64,000 nucleotides of DNA from positions 186,001 through 250,000 of the forward strand of contig JAGMWG010000029.1 of NCBI GenBank assembly GCA_020744225.1, written 5' to 3'. This DNA comes from Paraphoma chrysanthemicola. Lineage: Eukaryota; Ascomycota; Dothideomycetes; Pleosporales; Phaeosphaeriaceae. Positions 54,998-64,000 of the stretch are shown piece after piece (position 1 is the stretch's first letter; each line of letters begins with the position of its first letter). Position numbers and translations under genes: made by a program. Under the pieces are notes generated by a model. It made no database searches and was not told the origin of the DNA. It was given only the letters and a program-made list of their open reading frames with translations.

Positions 54998-56674
54998 CTA
55001 GAATGCCATGGGAACCCATTTCTTTTGTTTTCGAGACATATGGAGCTGTCGCGTTTCTTGATTTACTCCCTCGTGCGGAGGCGCTGTGGGTGGTTCTTTC
55101 GTATGCCGAGAATTCTCCCGTTTCAGAAAAGAGGCCCAGGCATCTTTGGTTACATCAGTCGAATTCGGACGTATTGGTGTAAGCTGAGGGAAAGGTTCCG
55201 CGTTTGACGACTTCTCTCTTGATTTTACTGATCGACGAACGGAACAGGCCGTGCCAATATGGTGCCTAGGTTCTGAGTCGGCACTGGAAAGGTCTACGAC
55301 TCGTGTTCTCGCCCAAAACTCCTTAGCGGCGCTCTGTGTATCGGTCTTGGGACAAGCAAGTTGTGGAAAGGATTCGTCAATGGGTAATTCGAGTGGATGC
55401 AAGTCTGAACCCATTTTCAGCTTGCAGTTTTCGCGCCGTACCACTTCAGCGATATCCGAAGCATTCAGTTGAATCACTTGGCAGCTTCCTCGTCTCCACA
55501 AAAACCTGTTACCATCCATTGAAGATGTCCCTGAAAGATTCAATGTCTTCACGACTCTTACCAGGTCACCAGGAGAACTACTAGCAGTAAGTAGCGCATG
55601 GGCGGCGTATGGCGCACGGGATATGAGAACGTGATCTTTATCAGATGATGTCCATAGTCCGCCCATGAGTGGGCGAATATCCGCCGCAGCTATGTCTGCG
55701 GAGAGGAGATTTCTTATACGTGGATCTGGATGTCTGGAGGCAATGATTCGGGCAGTTACAGCGGGCGACGAATGGGGTCCTATGCGGATATCGGGACTGG
55801 CGCCTCGTTGCAACAGCATACAGACGATCTTGTGCGCATCGTTGTCTAGCTTCCTTTTAAGCAGATCCTCGTCACTGAAGCCAACCGAAAGAACCCGCAC
55901 CAAAGCATCACTTAGATTACGCACATGCTTGTCGTCCAGGCGCCGCTGAGGTTGGGAGTCTTTGTCTGTGAGATAGTGCTTGACCAGGCGCGGAAGTTTA
56001 GCTTCCGAAGCTATCTGTAACACCGTGACTCCGTTCTTTCCAAACGGCGTAACAGACATGTGCACATGTCGAGAAAGTAGCAGCGCCACAGCTTCATGTC
56101 CGGCGAGCATGGCAACAGCGAGAGGAATCCTTAAACCGTCCACGAACTGGCTAGCTCCGGCTTCTAAAAGTATTTTGATTATTTCCAGGTGCCCATGACG
56201 GGCGGCCGTTGCGAGCGGAGTTTGTCGCGTGTTGCTGGCGGTCCACGGCATCGTGAGTCGAGTTTCCAGATCTCCGCCCATTCGCAAGATCCGTCGAGTC
56301 ATCGCGCGGAGGTCTCTCTTGGCCGCATAATTCAGCAAATTGCTTTTATTGTGCCGCACATTGTGTTGAAAGATGTAGTCTGTGATAACTGGATAGAACT
56401 TGCGACATGACTGCGCAAGACGGCTTCGGTCTTTTTGGCAATCTAAGTACTGCAGCACCTCGAATAAAATTTCGTTGGGTATAACCCAGATTGGTGCGTT
56501 GTATCGATACCGCTGGAAATAATCTTGAACAAAGTAGCAAAGCCTCCTATTGACCTTACTTAGATTTCGAAGGTCCGGAAGGTTCAGAAAAGACGCAATG
56601 TCGATGAGGGTTTCAATCGGTAGTGTGTGAAGCGCTGTAGACAAGATGCCATGTTCAAGCGCCTCTGCATCCAT
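54998..56674 (-). CDS. F-box/ankyrin-repeat protein, 558 aa
   Basis: Probable substrate adaptor of an SCF ubiquitin ligase. It has two F-box-like segments near the N-terminus: LPIETLIDIASFLNLPDLRNL and IPNEILFEVLQYLDCQKDRS. Then come ankyrin repeats, including TPLATAARHGHLEIIKILLE and IPLAVAMLAGHEAVALLLSR, with weaker repeats to about residue 330. The C-terminal 200 residues are Ser/Arg-rich and disordered. It is a single exon. The ATG at 56674 begins MDAEALEHGILST directly before the first F-box; an upstream ATG at 56743 would add 23 less typical residues. It is divergent from the large fusion gene. Confidence 0.85.
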   Translation of the reverse strand: MDAEALEHGILSTALHTLPIETLIDIASFLNLPDLRNLSKVNRRLCYFVQDYFQRYRYNAPIWVIPNEILFEVLQYLDCQKDRSRLAQSCRKFYPVITDYIFQHNVRHNKSNLLNYAAKRDLRAMTRRILRMGGDLETRLTMPWTASNTRQTPLATAARHGHLEIIKILLEAGASQFVDGLRIPLAVAMLAGHEAVALLLSRHVHMSVTPFGKNGVTVLQIASEAKLPRLVKHYLTDKDSQPQRRLDDKHVRNLSDALVRVLSVGFSDEDLLKRKLDNDAHKIVCMLLQRGASPDIRIGPHSSPAVTARIIASRHPDPRIRNLLSADIAAADIRPLMGGLWTSSDKDHVLISRAPYAAHALLTASSSPGDLVRVVKTLNLSGTSSMDGNRFLWRRGSCQVIQLNASDIAEVVRRENCKLKMGSDLHPLELPIDESFPQLACPKTDTQSAAKEFWARTRVVDLSSADSEPRHHIGTACSVRRSVKSREKSSNAEPFPQLTPIRPNSTDVTKDAWASFLKRENSRHTKEPPTAPPHEGVNQETRQLHMSRKQKKWVPMAF

Positions 56675-57124
56675 GAAGGCCGCGCGTGTTTTGTCTGCGT
56701 GAAACTTGGAAAGCTTTGGTTTTATTGCACAGAGCGGCCACATTCCAGCCGATGCTCCTCAATGTGCAAGGGCGTGGGACAGGCTACGTGTTCGCGCATA
56801 GTGCATAGCATTGCCTGAAAATGGTGCGTCTACTTTTCGATTGGCCAAACCCCCGTGCCAAGAGGCCCGTCATGATGGGATCAATGTGATACGACGTACT
56901 GACTACTCGTGTTGCGAGGTTTGCCGCCCTGTGTCACACAAGATAGCCAGATCGAGTATGGCGTTACTGCGCCGCTCCTGCATCTGACAACCCCTCTTTC
57001 TGTGGTTGTTCTCATCAACATCTTGAACTTAGCTTTGTATCAAGAGTAACTACGCCTTGAGTGTGGTTGATGTCGACATTGTATCAACAGCGCTATCACA
57101 AGTGAACCCACATACCAAGCAGGC
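56675..57124. promoter_or_regulatory. Divergent promoter region, F-box/ankyrin gene and fusion gene
   Basis: About 450 bp between two start codons facing away from each other. No distinct element recognised. Confidence 0.35.
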
Positions 57125-60100
57125 ATGGCGACCCTCAACGACCTAAAGCGTGCCCTGAGGCAGGCAGCTAAGGCGACGCCGCATCAGCCGCTTTCCGAAA
57201 CACAGTATAGCGCCGGCTTCCAGATCTTGGTCCAAGACGCCGGGTGGATGGTGTACAAAGACTTCGTCATTCCACAGCTATCGCGACTGCTAACCAACCA
57301 CTACGCATCACGAACCAATCTCTCGGTACTAGAGATAGGCCCCGGCCCACAGAGCGTGCTTGCACATCTTCCTGTCAATCTCAGACGGAAATTCACGACC
57401 TACAATGCACTCGAACCCAACAATCTGTTCGCTGCAAGGTTAGGTGAGCAGCTGCAGCTCATGACCCGGACGGAGCTACCGTTGCCATATCTAGCACGTC
57501 CAGTCAAGATATGCCAAGACTCGTTCGTCCTCCAGGACAGCCCAGAGAGCTGTGCCGACAATGATAGTCATCAGAATGACAGGTACGGTCTCATCCTGTT
57601 CTGCCACAGTATGTACGGCATGAAGCCGAAGCATAAGATTATCGAAAAAGCACTAGAAATGCTTGTTGAGCGACCGCAAACCGGGTTCGTGGTTGTGTTC
57701 CATCGCGATGGACTTCTCCTCCAAGACTTGGTGTGCCACCAAACAGCTTCTCACCCTGCTGGCGCTGTCCGTTTGGCCGACAACAACAACGACCTGGACT
57801 ACTTTGCTTCTTTTGTTGCAGGCTATGCTCTTCCAGACGAGGCTGAGGAGAATACCATCAAAACTTCCTGGCGTGATATCTGTCGCAGTTTGGGTTGTCT
57901 CGAGAAAGGCCATCTGTTGTTCAGCTCGCCAAATATCATGATGACCTTCACTCGCCATGCAACCGCTCTGCAAGAACTCAAGGCGCAGATGCCTCTATCG
58001 AAAAGAAGCAAGGCGATCAAAAATCGGCAGTCTCGTCTCCAGAGCCCTGCATGTGTCGTAGAACCGACAATGATTGAACACGTTCAAGACTGCGTTCGAT
58101 GGGCTTTAAAGCACGAGCTTAGTTTGTCAGTTATTGGTGGAGGTCATAGCGGCCATTGTCTTTTGTCCAATATCGTTGCAGTCGACCTCAGCGCCTTTGA
58201 CCAAGTACACATCCTCAAAACGAATGATACGGGAGAAGGAAGAGACTCGAGTGATGCTTCCGCTTCGTTAGTCGTCGCAGAGGCGGGCAGCACTGTTGGC
58301 GATATCATCCGCAAAGCCACGGCGGCGGGTGTGAGTGTGCCTCTGGGCGCTCGCCCTAGCGTAGGTGCAGGGCTCTGGTTACAAGGCGGAATTGGGCACC
58401 TGGCTAGGCTGCACGGACTATCTTGTGATGCCATTGTTGGTGCTGTCATTGTCAGCGTCCGCTCTGGCCATATCTTCTGCGTTGGCAACGTACCAAACAA
58501 GCACACGCCAGCCGGTGCTATTCGCCCCGAAGAAGAGGAAGAACTCTTATGGGCGATAAGAGGGGCGGGTACCAACTTTGGCATAGTTATCAGCGTGACA
58601 TTCAGGGCCCATGCAGCTGCCACCTACCTCACTCGCAACAGGATTATTCCTTTAGAGAACAAAGTCGAGGCTGAGCAACAACTCCACACTTTTGATACAT
58701 CGGTCGCAAGAAGACTCAACCGTAAGTGCTCTGCAGATGCGTATCTGTACTGGAACGCCGACAAACTACATCTTGGTGTGACCACGTTCGAAACTTCCAC
58801 GACCAGTGTCACTTCAGGAACATCTACATCTATCCCCGAAGCTGTTCCTTTTCGGTCACAAGACGATTATAGAGGCGTCGATGGCATTGGCCTATTCGAA
58901 GCAGACATGTACATGTCTGGTATGCACGGTGGACATGGCGGTGGTAAGACCTCCTCGTTCAAGCGATGCGTGTTCTTGAAATATATCGGAGAAGCAGAGG
59001 TAAGCAGTCACTTGTTCGCAGCCATCGAGACTCGGCCTTCAAATTTCTGCTATCTGCATCTGCTGCAAGGCGAAGGAGCGATTGGCGACGTTGAAGGTAG
59101 AGCTACCGCTTTTGGCTGTAGGGACTGGCACTTTGCGTGTGTAATAACCGGTGTGTGGCCTCGCGAGCAAGATGGAACTGCTCTTGCACGCTCCGTACAA
59201 CAGTGGGTTTACGACGTTGCCGAAGACTTGTTACCGCTGAGCTATGGAGCTTACGGGGCCGACCTTGGGCCAGACCCGAGGGACGCAGCGCTAGCGGCTG
59301 TGGCTTTTGGGTCGAATCTTTCGCGTTTAATTCGGCTCAAGATCAGCCTGGACCCGCATAATGTGCTAGCTTACGCCTGTCCGCTCTCGAAGGCGCTCAT
59401 GCCAAAGCTTATCATCCTTGTTACGGGCAAAAGCTGCGCTGGCAAAGACTACTGTGCGGAGCTTTGGGTCTCTATTCTTTCCAGAGCCACCAGCGAAGGT
59501 CTTTTGGTACGTGCAGTTAGTATCAGCGACGCGACCAAGCGGGAATATGCAGAGGCTACCGGTGCTGACCTGCACCGCTTGCTTGGAGACCGATCTTTCA
59601 GAGAGCAACATCGGCCGGCATTGACGGCATTCTTCCATGAACAGGTAAGGCAACGACCGAATCTCCCACAAGAGCATTTCTTGGATGTTGTACGTCGTGC
59701 AGTAGGTGTGGATGTCCTGCTAATCACTGGAATGAGAGATGAGGCGCCGGTTGCAACCCTGAGCCATCTTGTGCCAGAGAGCAGGTTGATAGAAGTATAT
59801 ATCCAAGCATCTGCGCGGACAAGGGGTATACGGCGAGGGTACCATGATGAAGAAAGAGATGGTTGCCATGGGAAAGGCGAAGACGACAGCACTTCCAGCG
59901 TGTGTTCGCCGCTTTTGAATCATCGTCCGACTTTCATCTTCGACAACAACACTGCAGGAAACGAGAGGGTAGAAGCGTTTGCTGAACAAACTATTCTTCC
60001 CTTTTTGCAACAGGATCTGGAGCGACTAGCCAATATGGTGCGTACAGTACCCAACTTCCCAAGTTCAGGCATCGACTTCCGCCATGTACTTGGCATCTCT

Positions 60101-60595
60101 CAGCAACCAGGAGGGCTGGCCTTATGTACGTCTCTGCTGCAAGAGCACTGCAATCACGACTGGACCAAAGTCAGTGCCATAGCGTGCTGCGAGGTCGGGG
60201 GTATCGTAAATGCATCCGCGTTAGCACTGCAGGTGGGAGTCCCCTTGGTCTTGATTCGCGAATCTGGCAAGCTCCCTCCACCTAGTATATCTGTTGCCAG
60301 AACTCCGTCTCACATTTCCTCCGCGGCATCGAATGGTCTCAAACAATATCGGATTGAGATCGAGCGGAATGCAATCGCTGAAGGAGCTTCAGTAGTGGTA
60401 ATAGACGACGTGCTTGCCACGGGAGAGACGCTCTGTGCAGTGGTAAATCTGTTGCATGAAGCTGGGGTCAGTACTAACGATATCACGATCATGGTTGTGG
60501 CCGAATTTCCGTCCCACCGTGGCCGAGAATTATTACGTCGACGTGGGTTCGGCAAGATTAGTGTACGAAGCCTTCTAGTCTTTCCAGGTTCTTAG
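57125..60595 (+). CDS. Four-domain fusion: methyltransferase-like / BBE-type FAD oxidase / P-loop kinase / phosphoribosyltransferase, 1,156 aa
   Basis: One uninterrupted exon. Region 1 (about 1-285) has LSVLEIGPGPQS at 66-77 and resembles a Class I SAM-dependent methyltransferase. Region 2 (about 300-755) is a PCMH/BBE-type FAD-linked oxidase: SVIGGGHSGHC near 335-345, PSVGAGLWLQGGIGHLARL near 411-429, RGAGTNFGIV near 479-488, and the C-terminal DPHNVLAY. Region 3 (about 760-960) starts LIILVTGKSCAGKD (P-loop at 768-775) and continues ISDATKREYAEATGADLHRLL and LLITGMRDEAP, resembling animal-type phosphomevalonate kinase. Region 4 (about 970-1156) is an APRT-like phosphoribosyltransferase with the PRPP motif VVVIDDVLATGETLC at 1090-1104. 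All nucleotide-binding motifs look intact. Product and pathway are unknown. The order suggests a modified nucleoside or nucleotide-linked metabolite, which is conjecture. Confidence 0.88.
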   Translation: MATLNDLKRALRQAAKATPHQPLSETQYSAGFQILVQDAGWMVYKDFVIPQLSRLLTNHYASRTNLSVLEIGPGPQSVLAHLPVNLRRKFTTYNALEPNNLFAARLGEQLQLMTRTELPLPYLARPVKICQDSFVLQDSPESCADNDSHQNDRYGLILFCHSMYGMKPKHKIIEKALEMLVERPQTGFVVVFHRDGLLLQDLVCHQTASHPAGAVRLADNNNDLDYFASFVAGYALPDEAEENTIKTSWRDICRSLGCLEKGHLLFSSPNIMMTFTRHATALQELKAQMPLSKRSKAIKNRQSRLQSPACVVEPTMIEHVQDCVRWALKHELSLSVIGGGHSGHCLLSNIVAVDLSAFDQVHILKTNDTGEGRDSSDASASLVVAEAGSTVGDIIRKATAAGVSVPLGARPSVGAGLWLQGGIGHLARLHGLSCDAIVGAVIVSVRSGHIFCVGNVPNKHTPAGAIRPEEEEELLWAIRGAGTNFGIVISVTFRAHAAATYLTRNRIIPLENKVEAEQQLHTFDTSVARRLNRKCSADAYLYWNADKLHLGVTTFETSTTSVTSGTSTSIPEAVPFRSQDDYRGVDGIGLFEADMYMSGMHGGHGGGKTSSFKRCVFLKYIGEAEVSSHLFAAIETRPSNFCYLHLLQGEGAIGDVEGRATAFGCRDWHFACVITGVWPREQDGTALARSVQQWVYDVAEDLLPLSYGAYGADLGPDPRDAALAAVAFGSNLSRLIRLKISLDPHNVLAYACPLSKALMPKLIILVTGKSCAGKDYCAELWVSILSRATSEGLLVRAVSISDATKREYAEATGADLHRLLGDRSFREQHRPALTAFFHEQVRQRPNLPQEHFLDVVRRAVGVDVLLITGMRDEAPVATLSHLVPESRLIEVYIQASARTRGIRRGYHDEERDGCHGKGEDDSTSSVCSPLLNHRPTFIFDNNTAGNERVEAFAEQTILPFLQQDLERLANMVRTVPNFPSSGIDFRHVLGISQQPGGLALCTSLLQEHCNHDWTKVSAIACCEVGGIVNASALALQVGVPLVLIRESGKLPPPSISVARTPSHISSAASNGLKQYRIEIERNAIAEGASVVVIDDVLATGETLCAVVNLLHEAGVSTNDITIMVVAEFPSHRGRELLRRRGFGKISVRSLLVFPGS

Positions 60596-61220
60596 GGCAG
60601 CCAGGTAAGGCTTCGTACTGTGATAAGCTGTTGATAGTCAGAAAGGCGATGGAATATACACTATAATCTTTCGACTTGAGCATCGCCCGCATTGAGACAG
60701 GCGCTGATCACACAGTATCGTAAGCATATCCACCTCAGACGGACTTCGCTCGCCAATTCGCAAGCTTGTGCACAAAGGTATCCCTTTTGAGCTGCATCGA
60801 GATCACTGACAGTTAGACGCTAAGCAGGCAGCGCATGACGACACCTTATCAGCCGTGGTGGTCGTAATATAGTATATCCGGCTATTCTGCAACCCCGGCC
60901 CGCAATATGGATTTCGCACCATACACTCAACCAACCATAAGCGACTCGTGTTAAGTACAAGACGCAAGACATAAAGCACGAAAATAGTATGCGCCGCGCA
61001 CGCCATGGCCCGAGATCCACCAGTGCCATAGACCCGATCATATATTCGGCGTGTTCGCATGGTTCATCCGCACGAAGATTCCAGGTACAAGATCTGCCGA
61101 GCCTGCAGACCGCATGCGGACCATAGACATGGAATTCGAGACCCAGACCTCCGGTCTAGGTGTGACTAGCAGTATACAAAGGGCGTCATCTGCTGTCGCG
61201 GATCGACGAGTGGATTGAAA
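60596..61220. other. Intergenic, 0.63 kb
   Basis: No gene is supported. Short minus-strand frames at 60803-61060 lack motifs. Right part is the promoter of the spherulin-4-like gene. Confidence 0.5.
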
Positions 61221-62151
61221 ATGTCCATATTATTGCCGCTCTACATCTACCCGTTTTTGGGCGCTTGGGACCCCTTGTACGCAGCGTAAGTCAAACTTCA
61301 CTCACATCCTAAGAACGGTCTTGATAGTATTGCAGCGCAACAGCTCACTGCGACGTTGACTTCACTGTCATTCTCAATCCGTGCTCGGGACCATGTATGG
61401 GAAGTCTGCCAGATCAGGTCTACCTCGATGAGATACCAAAGCTGCGGGCATATCCAAACATTCGCACACTTGGCTATGTAGCGACAAACTACGCTGAAAA
61501 GGCCATCGAGGATGTCCTAGCCGAAATCGATGTGTACGCAAAGTGGCCGCGGGTGACTAACAACACGAAAATGAGAGTGGACGGTATATTCCTGGACGAG
61601 ACGCCGAGCACATACAATGCAGAAGACTATACGTATTTGAAGACTGCGAGCCAAGCTGTACGAAACGGGACAACCTTCAAGGATCGATTTGTCGGTAAGT
61701 TGCTTTTCTCGCCGCATCTACCTAGCAAAGTCTTTGCACGGCAGATCTAGAACGACTCCGACACATCTTCTAACCCCTCACAGCTCACAACCCTGGTCTT
61801 CTTCCAAAAACGTTCCTCAACTCCGCCACGATCTACCAAACCTCGTACCTCAACCTGACCGACCTGACCGTCGTCTTCGAAGAAACGTTCGACAAATGGC
61901 TCGACAAGGACACGTTCGACTCCTTACAAGCGCACAAGATCCGGCGCTCGAAGCTCGCCGTTATTCTACACTCGCTGCCTAATTTGAGCAAGCAAGTATT
62001 GGATTTTGTCGTCGAGCAGGTGGAGGAGTCGGCCGATTGGCTGTTTCTGACAGATGTGCGGGAAAAGGACGAGTATTATCATAGTTTTAGTGGTATTTTT
62101 GAGGGCATGATTAGGAGTGTGGATGGAAAGAGGCGGAGGAGAAAGAGGTAA
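61221..62151 (+). CDS. Spherulation-specific family 4 (spherulin 4-like) protein, 263 aa
   Basis: Three exons, 61221-61285, 61336-61694 and 61784-62151, 264 codons, introns 50 and 89 bp. It begins MSILLPLYIYPFLGAWDPLY, the hallmark N-terminus of the spherulin 4 family (LLPLYIYP), then VDFTVILNPCSGPC, YPNIRTLGYVATNYAEKAI and VDGIFLDETPST. The family is a TIM-barrel related to endo-alpha-1,4-polygalactosaminidase-type glycosidases, and GIFLDE carries the conserved acidic residues. There is no clear signal peptide, so its location is uncertain; secreted relatives exist. The C-terminus ends in a basic KRRRRKR run. It is downstream of the fusion gene in the same orientation. Confidence 0.88.
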
Positions 62152-62553
62152 TGGGAAGTAGTACAGGTAGTGCATCAAGAGCTGTAAAAACGAGATGAAG
62201 TGATGTGCGCACGTCAATCAATCAATCGAGGATGGCTGCAACACCCTGCTCTGTCTTCAGCTGCACATGAGTTACTGCGAAACCTCGAAGTCGTACCGAT
62301 ATTTCGCTTACGAATTCATGGGGATGTCGAGCCTGCAGTGAGACAATGGCAAGATCTACGGGCCATGGCTGCTGAGAATGAGGATGCGGAGATGCTGGCT
62401 GTTCGGAGAACGTTCGGAGGGCGTGCGATGTAGTTGTCTCCCCGCTTTGTAATCGTAGCTGAAAGCAGCCAGAATAAAACCGCATCATGCGCAAAGGCAT
62501 ATGATTGAAAATGACTGTGCAAAGAAAACCGTTTCTCAAATAACTTACTCAAC
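62152..62553. other. Intergenic, 0.4 kb
   Basis: Promoter of the MDR enzyme. A short plus-strand frame (62200-62433) has no motif. Confidence 0.5.
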
Positions 62554-63738
62554 ATGAAAGCACTTATCCTGGATGCGCAGGCGCGCACAGCGAACATTCA
62601 CGAAATCGAAGTACCTCAACCTGCAGCCGATGAGCTGCTCGTCAAAATCGAGAGCATCGCCTTAAACCCCATCGATCCACTATACGTTGCCAACCCACTA
62701 GGCCGTACAGGACGAACAGTCGGGAGCGATTTCGCAGGTCACGTGGTGCAAATTGGAACCAACGTCCCAAATAGTGTGGGTCTCTCAAATGGTGTTCGCG
62801 TAGCGGGCTTCCTGCAGGGTGCTTGCAGCGTCAATGATCGGCCTGGCGCATTTGCGGAGTATGCCATTGTCCCTTTCGACCTTGTGTGGCGCATACCGGA
62901 TACTATATCTGTCGATGAGGCGGCTAGCGTGAGCCTAGTTGCTCTGACCGCTGCACAAGGACTTTGGTATCGTCTGGGCCTGCCTGCGCCCTTTGAGTAC
63001 GACCGCGAGGCTGTGCTCAAAGAAAATCCACCATGGCGACAAAGCGACACAAAGGATGAAACTGGCCCTGAGACTATCAATGTGTTCATTTACGGCGCAT
63101 CAACATCAGTCGGCTTGTATGCCGCTCAAATGGCCCGGCTGAGCGTGAAGGCCCAGGGGAAGGAAATTAAACTATTCGGAACCGCTAGCAAATCAAGATG
63201 GGACCTGTTAAAGGCCGAGCCCTATGCATACGATTACCTTGTGAGCTACCAGGACGAAGACTGGCCGGAACAGATATTGCAACATTCGAATGGAGTCGGC
63301 ATGCATTACGCATACGATGGCATTTCCGAGGGCGACTCCGTTGAACGTGTGGCGTCCAGTCTCGCGGAAAATGGCAAGATGGCCATAGTGCGATCCCGTG
63401 AAGGTGGTGCATGGAAAGCGGACGACCTCAAACTCGAGCCGGTCTATGGTGCGGTCTGGGAAGGACTGGGTGAAGAGGTGCAATACCAGGGCTTCACCGT
63501 CAAGAAGTCCCCTGCTGCGCGAGAGTTTGCGGTTGCTTTCTACAACTGGCTAGGGGTCGCATTGGGGGAGGATCTGAGGCCGACGCCAATTCGAGTGATG
63601 CCTGGAGGACTGGAGAAGGTGGTGCCGGATAGCTTTCAGTTACTTGGCTCCGGGCGTGTAAGTGAGAGGGTACTTGAGCGGCCAGAGGAATGGATGCGCC
63701 CTGTGAGTGCGGAGAAGCTTGTTTACCGGATTCTGTGA
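62554..63738 (+). CDS. MDR-family enoyl reductase / quinone oxidoreductase-like, 394 aa
   Basis: Medium-chain dehydrogenase/reductase without the structural zinc cysteines, of the fungal trans-enoyl-reductase-like subgroup: NADPH-dependent reduction of a C=C bond is the likely chemistry. It starts MKALILDAQARTANIHEIEV, then LNPIDPLYVA, TVGSDFAGHVVQIG, RPGAFAEYAIVP and the cofactor-binding VFIYGASTSVGLYAAQ, followed by GISEGDSVERVA. Relatives occur both in secondary-metabolite clusters and alone; no polyketide synthase is visible here. It is a single exon. The ATG at 62554 is the first in frame after an upstream stop. Confidence 0.9.
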   Translation: MKALILDAQARTANIHEIEVPQPAADELLVKIESIALNPIDPLYVANPLGRTGRTVGSDFAGHVVQIGTNVPNSVGLSNGVRVAGFLQGACSVNDRPGAFAEYAIVPFDLVWRIPDTISVDEAASVSLVALTAAQGLWYRLGLPAPFEYDREAVLKENPPWRQSDTKDETGPETINVFIYGASTSVGLYAAQMARLSVKAQGKEIKLFGTASKSRWDLLKAEPYAYDYLVSYQDEDWPEQILQHSNGVGMHYAYDGISEGDSVERVASSLAENGKMAIVRSREGGAWKADDLKLEPVYGAVWEGLGEEVQYQGFTVKKSPAAREFAVAFYNWLGVALGEDLRPTPIRVMPGGLEKVVPDSFQLLGSGRVSERVLERPEEWMRPVSAEKLVYRIL

Positions 63739-64000
63739 GCTTTACAAGATATAGACGCGCACAAGCAGTTCACGGTTTCGATTGGCCGCATCTTCCTCTG
63801 GCCTCCATACTAGCCCTCACTCATAAGGGAACACGCGGCATCTCATACGTGGGTACGAATAAGGTAATGAGGCGCGATGAAGTTCCTGACTCGCGTGACT
63901 ATTTGATCATGTCGATGTTGTATGCAAATTGGCGGAAAGTTGCGCTATTGTAGATTCCAGCTGACGCCGGACGAGATGACGCGACGCGGATTCCCGCGCT
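63739..64000. other. Window end, no gene seen
   Basis: 3' flank of the MDR gene. No motif or RNA gene recognised before the window ends. Confidence 0.5.

Noticed and set aside
62554..63738. Enoyl reductase-like gene as part of a polyketide cluster
   Set aside because: No polyketide synthase, peptide synthetase or other backbone enzyme is present within the window; the gene may be a stand-alone oxidoreductase.

Overview
The window looks like a contig piece from a filamentous ascomycete (Pezizomycotina; Dothideomycetes is my best guess, by inference only). The evidence is short 43-99 bp GT-AG introns with CTRAY-type branch sites, HET-domain genes, a CFEM/Pth11-type receptor, a laccase-like oxidase, and long AT-rich blocks with the signature of repeat-induced point mutation (RIP): CpA/TpG almost absent, TpA in large excess, Trp codons turned into stops.

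Layout. Positions 1 to about 10,110 are a RIP-degraded transposon graveyard: a Ty3/Gypsy chromovirus pol relic, a 40-bp minisatellite, a RIPed pogo/Fot1-like relic, and a RIPed element of about 2.8 kb with inverted ends that carries a 102-bp minisatellite. An intact, un-RIPed 1,844-bp Fot1-like element (4728-6571, perfect 74-bp terminal inverted repeats, TA target duplication, 547-aa DDE transposase) sits inside the pogo relic. About 2.2 kb of low-coding sequence follows. Then come a sugar transporter (12324-13959) convergent with a CFEM/Pth11-like GPCR (14062-15589), a gene-poor 4.8 kb, and a HET protein (20379-22529) that directly abuts a second RIP block (22530-24850). That block holds another copy of the pogo relic, whose transposase frame is almost the same length as the intact one.

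From 25.3 kb to the end the window is gene-dense: a likely pseudogene, a C2H2/fungal_trans regulator, xanthine dehydrogenase (with a GC-AG intron), an OYE-type flavin oxidoreductase, a laccase-like oxidase, a small secreted cysteine-rich protein, a group A flavin monooxygenase, a CE4/PuuE-type hydrolase, an amidase, a phenol-hydroxylase-type monooxygenase, a Dal5-type transporter, a second HET protein, an F-box/ankyrin protein, a 1,156-aa four-domain fusion, a spherulin-4-like protein and an MDR enoyl reductase-like enzyme.

How they may work together (inference): 41.6-52.3 kb resembles a catabolic neighbourhood. A CE4/imidase-type hydrolase and an amidase could open and deaminate an imide or amide, two flavin hydroxylases could oxidise an aromatic product, and a Dal5-type permease could import the substrate. 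The most unusual single gene is the 57125-60595 fusion, which joins a methyltransferase-like region, a BBE-type FAD oxidase, a phosphomevalonate-kinase-like P-loop domain and an APRT-like phosphoribosyltransferase in one uninterrupted frame. Exon structures were worked out by hand from splice sites, reading phase and family motifs.
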